NCBI GenBank assembly: GCA_946480515.1
Contig: CAMLKX010000019.1
Location: 1-14,674 of the forward strand
Reading direction: 5' to 3'
Length of the DNA stretch: 14,674 nucleotides
DNA from: an uncultured Sphingomonadaceae bacterium
GTDB lineage: Bacteria; Pseudomonadota; Alphaproteobacteria; Sphingomonadales; Sphingomonadaceae
This document shows, piece by piece, positions 1-6,701 of this stretch; positions within the stretch are counted from its first letter, which is position 1; each line of letters opens with the position of its first letter. The notes under the pieces were generated by a model. That model was not told the DNA's origin and did not search any database. It worked only from the letters and a program-made list of their open reading frames with translations. Made by a program: the position numbers and the translations under genes.

Positions 1-38
1 CCGGTGATGACGATGGCCTTATCCTTGAACCTTTGCAT
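1..38 (-). CDS. SDR-family oxidoreductase, N-terminal 12 codons only (runs off left edge)
   Basis: Reading leftwards from the ATG at 38, the minus strand gives MQRFKDKAIVIT followed by a partial glycine codon. This is the usual start of a short-chain dehydrogenase/reductase: a short polar lead, then the first beta strand leading into the TGxxxGxG cofactor loop. A purine-rich ribosome binding site (GGAG, then AAAAGGGC) sits directly upstream of the ATG at the expected distance, which supports a real start. Only the first strand is visible, so substrate and subfamily cannot be judged. The gene is divergent from the Baeyer-Villiger monooxygenase, across a 425-b intergenic region that contains a candidate TetR operator. 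It could be another Rossmann-fold protein, but SDR is the best reading. Confidence 0.6.
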   Translation of the reverse strand, partial: MQRFKDKAIVIT

Positions 39-463
39 GCCCTTTTCTCCGTTCGGCTATCTGTTCTGATCCGTGGCTCGTCCGCCTGGCGGAAAAGCTG
101 GCGGCGAAGGTGGACGCAGTTGCCCCCTTGATCAACAAGGATATGCGGGCACTGGGAAACAGGTGAAGCCGTCGATTCAAATCGTTGACGATGATCAACT
201 TTTTGGATAGGCCTGCTTCCTGCGAACGGGAATGATCGCTGGCTTTACCGCCAAGAAACCCGACGCGCTGGCCTAATGCGTCCTGGCGCATGGCGGCAAG
301 CATGTCGAGCCCGATTCGCAAATGCCCGAACCGGACGTGCGCGTCCTGTTCGTCAGCGACCTGAAGGACGGTTGAGCGAGAATGTGGAGATGACGGCGCG
401 ATAACGGCAGGGCAGCACGGCCCCCGCGTCCCCGGAAGACCCGCAGCTCTCATGGAGAGACAT
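39..463. other. Divergent intergenic region with possible decayed coding remnants
   Basis: These 425 bases separate the left-edge SDR gene (minus) from the Baeyer-Villiger gene (plus). No open frame here looks like an intact protein. The plus strand has two short stretches with coding-like codon use ending in stops: one ends at 166 (tail INKDMRALGNR) and one ends near 375 (tail VRVLFVSDLKDG). They may be ends of decayed genes; I could not assign either to a family. The region contains the GTTGA-N6-TCAAC dyad at 184-199. I see no convincing sigma-70 promoter, although TTGACG inside the dyad resembles a -35 element. Confidence 0.5.
184..199. promoter_or_regulatory. Candidate TetR operator, GTTGA-N6-TCAAC
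   Basis: The sequence GTTGACGATGATCAAC has 5-bp inverted arms (GTTGA/TCAAC) around 6 bp. Arms and spacing are identical to the core of the perfect palindrome at 6500-6527, between the oxygenase and the second TetR gene. It lies between two divergent genes, 146 b from the SDR start and 265 b from the Baeyer-Villiger start, so it could control either. The assignment to the local TetR proteins is inferred from the shared motif; the distance to the Baeyer-Villiger start is rather long. Confidence 0.4.
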
Positions 464-2410
464 ATGGATATGAGAACGAAGACTTTGCCGAACATGCTTG
501 ACAGTGGCAGCCGCCCCCTTCCCCTCGCAGACGGTCCGGAATTGCGGGAGGCGCTGAAGGCGGCCAATCTCCAGACGCTGCTGATGGTCTATGTGCACCT
601 GACGCATGATGAATCGATGCTGGAAACCTTCCAGGTCCACATCCATCCGCCTTATACCAACCCCGACTATCAGATCCCGCAGGATTGCATCGACGACCTG
701 CACGAAAAGCTGATCCATGTGCTGACCACTCCGGGCGCAGCGAAGTCCGAAGATCCGCCGCTGAACCTCATGAAGAAGATGATGAGCGTCGGCGTCGGCG
801 AACCGGTAGAGGATGAGTTCATCCCCATGGTCATCGAGCAGGGCGGGTTCAAGCGCAGCCCGACCCGCAAGAACCTGCCCGGCCGCACGCCCCCGCCCCC
901 GGGCTTCAAGGTGCTGGTCATCGGCGCGGGTCTTACCGGCATCCTCGCCGGCATCGAACTGGAGCGTGCCGGCTACGAGCATGTGATCATCGAGAAGAAT
1001 GAAGAAGTCGGCGGCACCTGGTGGAAGAACCGCTATCCGGGCGTCGGCGTCGATACGCCCAGCCACTTCTATTCATATTCCTTCGAGATCACGCCGGAAT
1101 GGAACCACTATCACCCACATGGTGCGGACATGCGCGAATATTTCCGCGCCGTGGCCGACAAATATAATGTGCGGCGCAATATTCGTTTCCAGACCATCGT
1201 GCACAGCCTGGTCTTCGACGAGGATGCTGCCGTCTGGAACGTCACGGTCGAGGATTTGAAGACCGGCGAGCGTGAGGTCATCAAGGCCAACGCCATCTTT
1301 AACGCTTTCGGGACGACGGACCGCTGGAGCTTGCCCGACATCAAGGGCATCGACAGCTTCAAGGGCATCATCACCCATTCAGCGGATTATGACGAAAACA
1401 TCGACCTGAAGGGCAAGAGGGTCGCGGTCATCGGCACTGGCGCCAGCTCCGCGCAGATTGTCTCGACGATTGTGCACGACGTCAGTCAGCTGGTCGTCTT
1501 CATGCGCACCAAGCACTGGATGATCAACAATCCGGAAACGCTGAAGGAAGTGCCAGATCCGGTGAAATGGGCGCTGCGTCACATTCCTTTCTATAAGGAA
1601 TGGTTCCGCTTCCGCGTGTTCTGGTTCGCGGCCGACGGCCTCTACCCCAATGTCGTCAAGGATCCGTCCTATCCGGAGGACGGGGTCGCCGTTTCGGCCC
1701 TGAACGAAGGCATGCGCCAATATGCGTTGTCGCACATGCATCATAAGCTGGCTGGCCGGCCCGACCTGATCGAAAAGCTGACCCCGGATTTCCCGATCTT
1801 TTCCAAGCGGGTCGTGATGGACGCGGGCTGGTACGACGCGCTGATTCAGCCGCATACGACTCTGGAGACCACGCCGATCGCGGAGATCACGCCCACCGGC
1901 ATTCGCACGCAGGATGGCACGGAGTATGAGCTCGACGTGATCATCTGCGCGACCGGCTTCAGGGCTGAAGCCCTGGTTCAGGAGCTGGAGATCAAGGGCC
2001 GCGACGGCCATGATCTGGCGGAAGATTGGGCGGATGAGGAAGAGCGCGCCTATTTGGGCACGACGATCCCTCATTATCCCAACTACTTCCTGTCGACTGG
2101 TCCCAATATTGGGCCGAACCACGCGGGCGGACTCAATATCGTCAGTGAATCGCAAGTCCACTACATGATCGAATGTCTCGATGCGATGATCGCTCGTGGC
2201 GCGCGTACGATGGACGTGACGGAGGAAGCTTTCATCCGGCACAACAAGCGCATCGAGGACCAGATGAAGCACATGATCTGGTCGCATCCACGGTCGAAGA
2301 GCTATTATCAGAACAGCAAGGGCCGCCCCGTCGGTCCCTGGCCGTTCCGCCTTGTCGACATGTGGAACGAGCTGCAGAAGCCGGTCCTGGAAGACTATAA
2401 GTGGGACTAA
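464..2410 (+). CDS. Baeyer-Villiger monooxygenase, 4-hydroxyacetophenone monooxygenase (HAPMO) type
   Basis: This is a predicted 648-residue flavoprotein that should use FAD, NADPH and O2 to insert oxygen beside a ketone, giving an ester or lactone in the cytoplasm. Visible motifs are an FAD Rossmann loop GAGLTG (154-159), the Baeyer-Villiger motif GGTWWKNRYPGVGVD (183-197), the fingerprint FKGIITHSADY (299-309), the NADPH-binding GTGASS (324-329) and a late ATGF (496-499). About 145 residues precede the FAD domain; that extension and the total length match HAPMO (about 640 residues) rather than cyclohexanone monooxygenase (about 540). The fingerprint ends in Tyr309, where the published consensus has Trp. 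I chose ATG 464 because GGAG lies 6 b upstream; the ATG at 452 has no comparable site. A hairpin follows the stop. The family is secure; the substrate is unknown. Confidence 0.93.
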   Translation: MDMRTKTLPNMLDSGSRPLPLADGPELREALKAANLQTLLMVYVHLTHDESMLETFQVHIHPPYTNPDYQIPQDCIDDLHEKLIHVLTTPGAAKSEDPPLNLMKKMMSVGVGEPVEDEFIPMVIEQGGFKRSPTRKNLPGRTPPPPGFKVLVIGAGLTGILAGIELERAGYEHVIIEKNEEVGGTWWKNRYPGVGVDTPSHFYSYSFEITPEWNHYHPHGADMREYFRAVADKYNVRRNIRFQTIVHSLVFDEDAAVWNVTVEDLKTGEREVIKANAIFNAFGTTDRWSLPDIKGIDSFKGIITHSADYDENIDLKGKRVAVIGTGASSAQIVSTIVHDVSQLVVFMRTKHWMINNPETLKEVPDPVKWALRHIPFYKEWFRFRVFWFAADGLYPNVVKDPSYPEDGVAVSALNEGMRQYALSHMHHKLAGRPDLIEKLTPDFPIFSKRVVMDAGWYDALIQPHTTLETTPIAEITPTGIRTQDGTEYELDVIICATGFRAEALVQELEIKGRDGHDLAEDWADEEERAYLGTTIPHYPNYFLSTGPNIGPNHAGGLNIVSESQVHYMIECLDAMIARGARTMDVTEEAFIRHNKRIEDQMKHMIWSHPRSKSYYQNSKGRPVGPWPFRLVDMWNELQKPVLEDYKWD

Positions 2411-2416
2411 TCGTGG

Positions 2417-2432
2417 GGGGCGGTGCCGCCCC
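2417..2432 (+). terminator. GC hairpin just after the Baeyer-Villiger gene
   Basis: GGGGCGG-TG-CCGCCCC is a perfect inverted repeat beginning 6 b after the stop at 2410. In a real stem the loop would be GTGC with 6 bp paired. No T-run follows, so it is at best a weak or Rho-assisted terminator or an mRNA 3'-end stabiliser. Its position favours separate expression of the next gene. Confidence 0.35.
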
Positions 2433-2438
2433 ATGTGC

Positions 2439-2475
2439 CGCGGTCATCTGCGCAGTTCAGCGTCAGGTGACCGCG
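2439..2475. repeat. 8-bp inverted repeat CGCGGTCA / TGACCGCG
   Basis: CGCGGTCA (2439-2446) and TGACCGCG (2468-2475) are perfect complements separated by 21 b, in the gap between the Baeyer-Villiger and FMN-monooxygenase genes. It could be a regulator site or a loose hairpin. It does not resemble the GTTGA-N6-TCAAC motif. Its role is unknown and it may be chance. Confidence 0.25.
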
Positions 2476-2625
2476 AGCGCATTCCCGTCTCGCGACCCAA
2501 GGGATTGAACTGTTGCCACTGCCGCTGCCTTGGATTGAGCGGGTTGCGCGGCTCAGTGCGTCATAACTTGCGCCTTGCTGAGCCTTTTCCGCCCTTCCGG
2601 CATCCCTGCGTCTGCCCTTGCGGTC

Positions 2626-2641
2626 GTTGATTGTTGCCAAC
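2626..2641. promoter_or_regulatory. Candidate TetR operator variant, GTTGA-N6-CCAAC
   Basis: GTTGATTGTTGCCAAC matches the core of the 6500-6527 palindrome in arm and spacing with one base changed (CCAAC for TCAAC). It ends 37 b before the GTG start of the FMN monooxygenase, a normal place for an operator or promoter-proximal site. The match is by eye; with one mismatch allowed the pattern is not rare, so position is the main support. Confidence 0.35.
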
Positions 2642-2678
2642 TACCTCTCCCGCAAACACTTTGAGGAAGGTTCAAGTA

Positions 2679-3983
2679 GTGGCCCACAAGAAGTTCCACC
2701 TCGGCTATTTCACGAAGTTCGGCGCCACATCCTGGCCGGGGGATGGCAAGGAATTTGGCTCGCAATGGGCCGACGGCTCCTACCATAGGGAACTGGCCAA
2801 GCTGCTCGAGGCGGCGAAGTTCGACTTCGTCTTCTTCGAGGACACGACGATCGTTGGCGACCGCTATGCCGGCTCCATGGAGCTTGACCTGAAGAATGCA
2901 ACCCTGGCGCCCAAGCATGACCCGCTGCCGCTATTGCCTGTCCTGGCGCAGGAGACGTCTCATATCGGCCTGGTCGCGACCGCGTCGACCACCTTCTACC
3001 CGCCCTATCTGCTGGCCCGGCTGCTTTCCACCATCGACTCTCTCACCAAGGGCCGTGCAGGTTGGAACATGGTGACCTCGAGCGAGAAGAACGCCGCCTT
3101 GAACTTCGGCATGGACAAGCTGCGGCCTCCGACCGAGCGCTACGATATCGCCGACGAGTTCGTGGAGCTCTGCAAGAAGCTGTGGGATTCGTGGGAAGAA
3201 GGCGCACTGGTCGCGAACACTGAGACCGGCGTCTATGTCGATCATAACAAGGTCCACACCATCAATTTCGAGGGCGAGCATTTCCGCTCTCGCGGTCCGT
3301 TGAACACGCTGCGTTCGCCGCAAGGCTATCCGGTTCTGGCGCAGGCGGGCGCGTCCGAACGAGGGAAGCAGTTCTCATCCAAGAATGCCGAGGTGGTCCT
3401 GGGCATGATGACCGGCGGCGTCGCCGGCATGAAGGCCTATCGGCAGGATATCCGTGACCGCGCTGAAAAACTGGGCCGTAACCCTGACGACATCAAGGTC
3501 TTCTTCCTGACCCCGGTCAACATCTACCCGGAAGGAGAAGGGCCGCGGGAAATGACGGAAGCGGAAAAGCAGGCGGCGTTCGAGCATAATATCGTCATGG
3601 CTTCATCTTCGCTGGACGTCGATTTCTCGCAATATGACCTGGACGTACCCGTGCCGCAGGACATCGTCGCGGGCGGCCACACCAGCGCACTTGATCATAT
3701 GAAAAAGGCCGGGCGGGAAGAAGGAAAGTCGATCCGCGACCTGTTCTCCATGGGCCAAGGCGCGAGCGGAATGGACTTCAGCGGCACCGTCGAACAGGTC
3801 GCCGAGAAGTTGATGGCGGTGATGGACGAAGTGGGGGGCGACGGCTTCCTGATCGAAGGATCGGGCTATAACCGCCAGCTGCCTGATCTGGTCAATGGCG
3901 TCATTCCCGTTCTCCAGAAGGCAGGGGCTGTTCGCACCGAATATGAAGGCAAGACGCTGCGCGAAATCTTGCGGGAGTTCTAA
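2679..3983 (+). CDS. FMNH2-dependent monooxygenase, NtaA/SnaA/DszA (luciferase-like) family
   Basis: This 434-residue protein belongs to the group C flavin monooxygenases, which use reduced FMN supplied by a separate reductase to hydroxylate or desulfurise substrates such as nitrilotriacetate, dibenzothiophene sulfone or pristinamycin precursors. The N-terminus has the family pattern (FHLGYF, then SYHRELAKLLEAAKFDFVFF). The hallmark GRAGWNMVTS is at 125-134, followed by the usual ERYDIADEFVELCKKLWDSW segment. Length fits the family (about 430-450). The start is GTG 2679 because GAGGAAGG ends 8 b upstream; an upstream in-frame TTG at 2631 has no ribosome binding site and would overlap the candidate operator. 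No flavin reductase is encoded in the window, so the partner must lie elsewhere. The substrate is unknown. Confidence 0.9.
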   Translation: MAHKKFHLGYFTKFGATSWPGDGKEFGSQWADGSYHRELAKLLEAAKFDFVFFEDTTIVGDRYAGSMELDLKNATLAPKHDPLPLLPVLAQETSHIGLVATASTTFYPPYLLARLLSTIDSLTKGRAGWNMVTSSEKNAALNFGMDKLRPPTERYDIADEFVELCKKLWDSWEEGALVANTETGVYVDHNKVHTINFEGEHFRSRGPLNTLRSPQGYPVLAQAGASERGKQFSSKNAEVVLGMMTGGVAGMKAYRQDIRDRAEKLGRNPDDIKVFFLTPVNIYPEGEGPREMTEAEKQAAFEHNIVMASSSLDVDFSQYDLDVPVPQDIVAGGHTSALDHMKKAGREEGKSIRDLFSMGQGASGMDFSGTVEQVAEKLMAVMDEVGGDGFLIEGSGYNRQLPDLVNGVIPVLQKAGAVRTEYEGKTLREILREF

Positions 3984-4022
3984 TCCCATCCCGAGGTGCA
4001 GGGCCAGACTTTGTAAGAGTGA

Positions 4023-4052
4023 GCCGAAGAGGTGCCGCGGTGCGTCTTCGGC
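4023..4052. terminator. Hairpin between convergent genes (possible bidirectional terminator)
   Basis: GCCGAAGA (4023-4030) and TCTTCGGC (4045-4052) form an 8-bp stem with a 14-b loop. It lies between the FMN monooxygenase (plus, ending 3983) and the first TetR gene (minus, ending 4119), where a shared terminator is expected. Neither side has a clear T-run, so the call is tentative. Confidence 0.4.
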
Positions 4053-4118
4053 CATTCCCGGCATTAGCGGACCAGTCTCGCGCGATCCGGTCCGTGGAGT
4101 GCCGGTCTGATCGACCTG

Positions 4119-4784
4119 TCAGCGTGACCGGATATCTTCGGGGGTGATTTCCTTCACCATCTTGATCAGATATTTCACGTAAACGGCTTTGAGTTGCGGC
4201 AGCTTGTTCGCCCATGGCTTGCCGCATCCTGCCGTCATCATGGTCCCATCCATCGCGCTGTTGATGAAGATGGATACGGTCTCGACCTCATCATCATTGA
4301 GCAGCGGATTCAGCTTTCTGACGAAAGACCCAATCAGCGAGTGCATATACCGATGAGACGCCGCCAACCTGGCCGCGACAAAATCGCTGTGATTGCTCAT
4401 CGCCCATAATTCCGGAAAGAGATGCGTCGTTTCTTTCGACCGCATGTCGTCCAGAGTTTCGGCAATCACCATGGCAAGTGCCTCTTCAGCTGAGATGCCT
4501 GGTTCCCGAATGTTTTGCTCGATGAGTTCGTCGCTCATCGTGAGGATCTCGTCCAGAAGAACCTGAACAAGCAGCTCCTTACGCGGAAAATGGCGGCTGA
4601 CGTTTCCGACCTGAAGCCCGCATTCGCTGGCGATGCGCCGCAATGTGAAGGCCGACGAACCTTCGTTGATCAATACGCGAAGAGCAGCCTTCAGAATTCG
4701 ATCAACTGTTTCGGACCCGCGCGTATAGATGCCCGGACGTACAGGTCCGTCCAACAGGATCTCGTTAGCAGGTAATTCCACCAT
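4119..4784 (-). CDS. TetR-family transcriptional regulator (paralogue 1)
   Basis: This is a 221-residue TetR-type repressor: an N-terminal helix-turn-helix (about residues 28-72, with TLRRIASECGLQVGNVSRHF as the core) and a ligand-binding C-terminal part typical in size. It is a clear paralogue of the regulator at 6733-7437. The two align without gaps through the DNA-binding domain and match at 25 of 31 positions over residues 41-71; they also share a C-terminal block (GKPW, LNP, VETV). It is the last gene of a probable operon with the oxygenase and VOC genes, 54 b after the VOC stop. No strong ribosome binding site is visible before ATG 4784, so the start is less certain. Near-identical recognition helices suggest it binds the same operators as its paralogue. 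Confidence 0.9.
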   Translation of the reverse strand: MVELPANEILLDGPVRPGIYTRGSETVDRILKAALRVLINEGSSAFTLRRIASECGLQVGNVSRHFPRKELLVQVLLDEILTMSDELIEQNIREPGISAEEALAMVIAETLDDMRSKETTHLFPELWAMSNHSDFVAARLAASHRYMHSLIGSFVRKLNPLLNDDEVETVSIFINSAMDGTMMTAGCGKPWANKLPQLKAVYVKYLIKMVKEITPEDIRSR

Positions 4785-4806
4785 GGGCCGTTCTTAGACG
4801 GCAGGA

Positions 4807-4820
4807 TTGATCCCAATCAA
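4807..4820. promoter_or_regulatory. Candidate partial operator, TTGA-N6-TCAA
   Basis: TTGATCCCAATCAA is a 14-bp dyad (5-bp arms TTGAT/ATCAA, 4-b centre). It has the same TTGA-N6-TCAA skeleton as the operators at 184-199 and 6500-6527 but lacks the outer G and C. It lies in the 54-b gap between the VOC gene and the first TetR start, so it might give the regulator some autoregulation. The match is weaker than at the other sites. Confidence 0.3.
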
Positions 4821-4838
4821 GGACCGCGCCGAGCCTGC

Positions 4839-5243
4839 TCAGAGAAGTTCAACCACCTCGATCAGATTGCTCTCCGGATCGTTCAAAAACGCGACCTTGA
4901 CGCCATGCTCGGGCCGCGACTGGACAGGCTCGATAAGAGTTGCACCCGCCGCGATCGCCCTGGCCACGAACTGATCGATATCATCGGCAACGAAGCCGAG
5001 AATGATGCCCTCGGCCGCGCGCTTTGGCTGATCCAGAAATTGTGTCAGCGTGAACGTTCCCGTGCCCGGCGGATCGGACTTGAAGTAGACCTCGCGAATA
5101 CGGCGGCCAGCAATCTGGTCTTCGTCGCGCCCTTCCTCAACCAAGCCGCACACGGCACCGTAGAACTGGGAAATCTTGTCGGCATCCTCCACGATCAGCT
5201 TTGTAAAACCGAGCGGAATGACCTTGTCAGAAGCATTTGACAT
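4839..5243 (-). CDS. VOC-superfamily (glyoxalase/dioxygenase-fold) protein
   Basis: This is a 134-residue single-domain protein with paired beta-alpha-beta-beta-beta modules. Residues near the start (GFTKLIVEDADKISQFYG) match the first VOC strand and helix, and NLIEVVEL at the end matches the last strand, whose glutamate is often a metal ligand. The histidine usual in the first strand of metal-dependent glyoxalases is not visible, so the catalytic class is uncertain; lyase, isomerase or binding roles are all possible. I chose ATG 5243 because GAGGGA lies 9 b upstream, while the ATG at 5264 is preceded by a pyrimidine tract. It follows the oxygenase gene by 87 b with a strong hairpin between them, and precedes TetR paralogue 1. 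It may process the oxygenase product. Confidence 0.8.
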   Translation of the reverse strand: MSNASDKVIPLGFTKLIVEDADKISQFYGAVCGLVEEGRDEDQIAGRRIREVYFKSDPPGTGTFTLTQFLDQPKRAAEGIILGFVADDIDQFVARAIAAGATLIEPVQSRPEHGVKVAFLNDPESNLIEVVELL

Positions 5244-5271
5244 GTTTGACGTTCCCTCAACCATAGGAGAT

Positions 5272-5298
5272 TGGGCAGGTCGTTAAGCGACCTGCCCA
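5272..5298 (-). terminator. Strong intercistronic hairpin between oxygenase and VOC genes
   Basis: TGGGCAGGTCG (5272-5282) and CGACCTGCCCA (5288-5298) form a perfect 11-bp stem with a 5-b loop. On the minus strand it lies 32 b after the oxygenase stop and 28 b before the VOC start. There is no T-run after it, so it may act as a processing or stability element that lowers downstream expression rather than as a full terminator. Confidence 0.5.
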
Positions 5299-5330
5299 TC
5301 CGATCTTGCCTTCACGTGTTCGTATCGACT

Positions 5331-6395
5331 TCAGGCGGCCAGTGCATCATCCACATCGGCCGGGACATTGGTCGGGCCGTTCAGGTTGAACACTTGGCTC
5401 ATCATGCCGATAAACTTCCGATCTGTCATCGGATCGGTCGGCATCTCAAACGGAACGCCGCGCCGGCGCACTTCGTCGATCAGCATGTTCAGCGCCTTGT
5501 CGTGCGTGATGTCATCGGTGTGGTCGAACGTGCGCTTGAGGTCAGCCATGTCCATGAACACACGTGCGCCCCAGTGAACCAGCAGGCGCATTTCATCTGC
5601 CGGGATCTGCTGGGTGATTTGGCCGTTGGTCTCGATCCGCCAGCCGCCTTCAACCGTCGGATCAGGGGCCATCACGCTGCTGATGTCGAGACCTGTGGGA
5701 CGGCGCATCGCAACCGGGCCGGTCGCTTGGGCGTGATGGAACATCATTTCATTTTCGGCGACAACGGCGCGACCCCACATTGGCGAAGTAATCTGCTTCG
5801 GTTCGCCGCGCGGGCCATCCGGCCAATAGTTGAAACCGCCGCCGATATTACCCTTGTAGTACCAGCCGGTGACCTGCATCTTCTTGCTCCGCCACTGCTC
5901 GAACATGCGGGACTTGGCCATCGTCAGAAGAAGCCACAGCGGCGTGTTTTCCATCGTCATGCCGCGGAAGACGGTGCCGTCCAGATGCGGCGGCCCGCCG
6001 ATGGGGGTCGGTCCCTGAATGTTAATCAGAAACGTCTCTGGCTCGGCATATTTGGCGCCCCAATAGTCGCGCGCCATCTCGAGGAACTTGGAGTTGTAGT
6101 AGCAGTCGTTCAGTTCAGGATAAAAGCAGACACCCTGGCGGGCGATGTATCCCCGAAACGTCCCGTTGCCCTGGAGGATCATGTCCCAGGTCAGCGTCAC
6201 CCCTTCAGGGATAACGCCGCCGGTCGTGGCGATCACCTCTTCGGGGGACTTGAAGTTCTCTGCGAGAATGAGCGGCCACGGCGCGTTGTCGCGCACAACC
6301 TTGAATATCCGCTGACGCTGATCTTCGGTATAGGCGTTCTCGATTACGTAGGGCGGCGCTACCGGACGGAACTGGTCGGCAAGATCGGTGGTCAT
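5331..6395 (-). CDS. Putative Fe(II)/2-oxoglutarate-type oxygenase
   Basis: This 354-residue protein is not one I recognise by name. It carries the pattern of a double-stranded beta-helix Fe(II)/2-oxoglutarate oxygenase: an HxD pair (GGPPHLDGT, His137 and Asp139), a GGGFNYWPDG strand-turn, then MMFHHAQATGP (His220/221) and arginines at 231-232. Spacing and order fit the HxD...H...R facial triad plus co-substrate arginine; phytanoyl-CoA dioxygenase-like proteins are the nearest idea. Such enzymes hydroxylate with O2, releasing CO2 and succinate. The start is ATG 6395, preceded by GAGGAG at good spacing; an upstream in-frame ATG at 6500 falls inside the operator palindrome. It heads a minus-strand operon with the VOC and TetR genes, under the 28-bp palindrome. 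The fold call is inference from motifs. Confidence 0.6.
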   Translation of the reverse strand: MTTDLADQFRPVAPPYVIENAYTEDQRQRIFKVVRDNAPWPLILAENFKSPEEVIATTGGVIPEGVTLTWDMILQGNGTFRGYIARQGVCFYPELNDCYYNSKFLEMARDYWGAKYAEPETFLINIQGPTPIGGPPHLDGTVFRGMTMENTPLWLLLTMAKSRMFEQWRSKKMQVTGWYYKGNIGGGFNYWPDGPRGEPKQITSPMWGRAVVAENEMMFHHAQATGPVAMRRPTGLDISSVMAPDPTVEGGWRIETNGQITQQIPADEMRLLVHWGARVFMDMADLKRTFDHTDDITHDKALNMLIDEVRRRGVPFEMPTDPMTDRKFIGMMSQVFNLNGPTNVPADVDDALAA

Positions 6396-6499
6396 CAGGC
6401 ACTCCTCATCAGTCAACGTGTCGTCCTCGTCGCAAGGCACGACCCCAATCCGCCCGACACGAATCGAACGGAGCACATGTCGAAACATAGCCCGATCCA

Positions 6500-6527
6500 A
6501 CGAAGGTTGACAACTGTCAACCTTCGT
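6500..6527. promoter_or_regulatory. Perfect 28-bp palindromic operator in the divergent region
   Basis: ACGAAGGTTGACA (6500-6512) is followed by AC and then the exact complement TGTCAACCTTCGT (6515-6527). Thirteen-base perfect arms are typical of a TetR-family operator. It lies 105 b before the oxygenase start (minus) and 206 b before the second TetR start (plus), in a 337-b divergent region. Each strand presents TTGACA within it, which resembles a -35 element, so binding could block transcription in both directions; I could not identify good -10 elements. The adjacent TetR paralogues are the natural candidates to bind it. Confidence 0.8.
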
Positions 6528-6590
6528 GACAACACACCTGATGTTTGCACTCGCGTACCCGGCGTGTTCCCGGCTTTCGCAAGGAGAATT

Positions 6591-6701
6591 ATGCGATTCC
6601 GAACCTCACACCTCGAGCGCAGGTTGATTGAAGATCTCCCACTGAGGTCGGCGTCATGCGCCGGCCTCTTTTTTATCCGGCCCGAAACGGTCGGCCGCTG
6701 A
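6591..6701 (+). CDS. Possible leader peptide or gene-start remnant upstream of TetR 2
   Basis: A strong ribosome binding site (AAGGAG, then AATT) precedes ATG 6591, which opens a 36-codon frame starting MRFRTSHLERRLIEDLPLRS. The frame runs through the terminator hairpin at 6644-6676 and stops at 6701, 31 b before the GTG of the second TetR gene. That layout (translated short frame overlapping a terminator upstream of a regulator) is what an attenuator looks like. It could equally be the beginning of a lost gene. No homology is recognised. Confidence 0.3.
   Translation: MRFRTSHLERRLIEDLPLRSASCAGLFFIRPETVGR
6644..6676 (+). terminator. Intrinsic terminator upstream of TetR 2
   Basis: GAGGTCGGCG (6644-6653) pairs with CGCCGGCCTC (6659-6668), 10 bp with a single G-U pair, a 5-b loop, and six T residues directly after (6669-6674). 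This is the clearest Rho-independent terminator in the window. It points towards the second TetR gene and no full-length gene ends before it, so it either attenuates that gene's transcription or ends a short RNA started near the palindrome. Confidence 0.8.

Noticed and set aside
77..166. C-terminal remnant resembling the TetR paralogues (shared C..PW...L spacing)
   Set aside because: Only about five positions agree and no helix-turn-helix is found upstream; could easily be chance.
167..375. Degraded response-regulator receiver (SIQIVDDDQLFG, then stops)
   Set aside because: The VDDDQ string is suggestive, but the rest does not follow a receiver domain and several stops intervene.
19..567. 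Minus-strand open frame of 182 codons
   Set aside because: It overlaps the Baeyer-Villiger start and the much better supported SDR start at 38, has no ribosome binding site and no family features; a GC-rich shadow frame.
1379..2434. Minus-strand open frame of 351 codons inside the Baeyer-Villiger gene
   Set aside because: The plus-strand frame has all Baeyer-Villiger motifs; the antisense frame has no recognisable domain.
5246..5260. Fifth operator copy, TTGA-N7-TCAA, before the VOC gene
   Set aside because: Spacing is 7 rather than 6 and it overlaps the ribosome binding site; not convincing as the same element.
5271..6701. Long plus-strand open frame (476 codons) opposite the oxygenase
   Set aside because: It mirrors the oxygenase coding strand, its residues are rich in His and Arg as expected of an antisense frame, and the minus-strand gene has a strong ribosome binding site and motifs. 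Only its last 36 codons have their own start signal.
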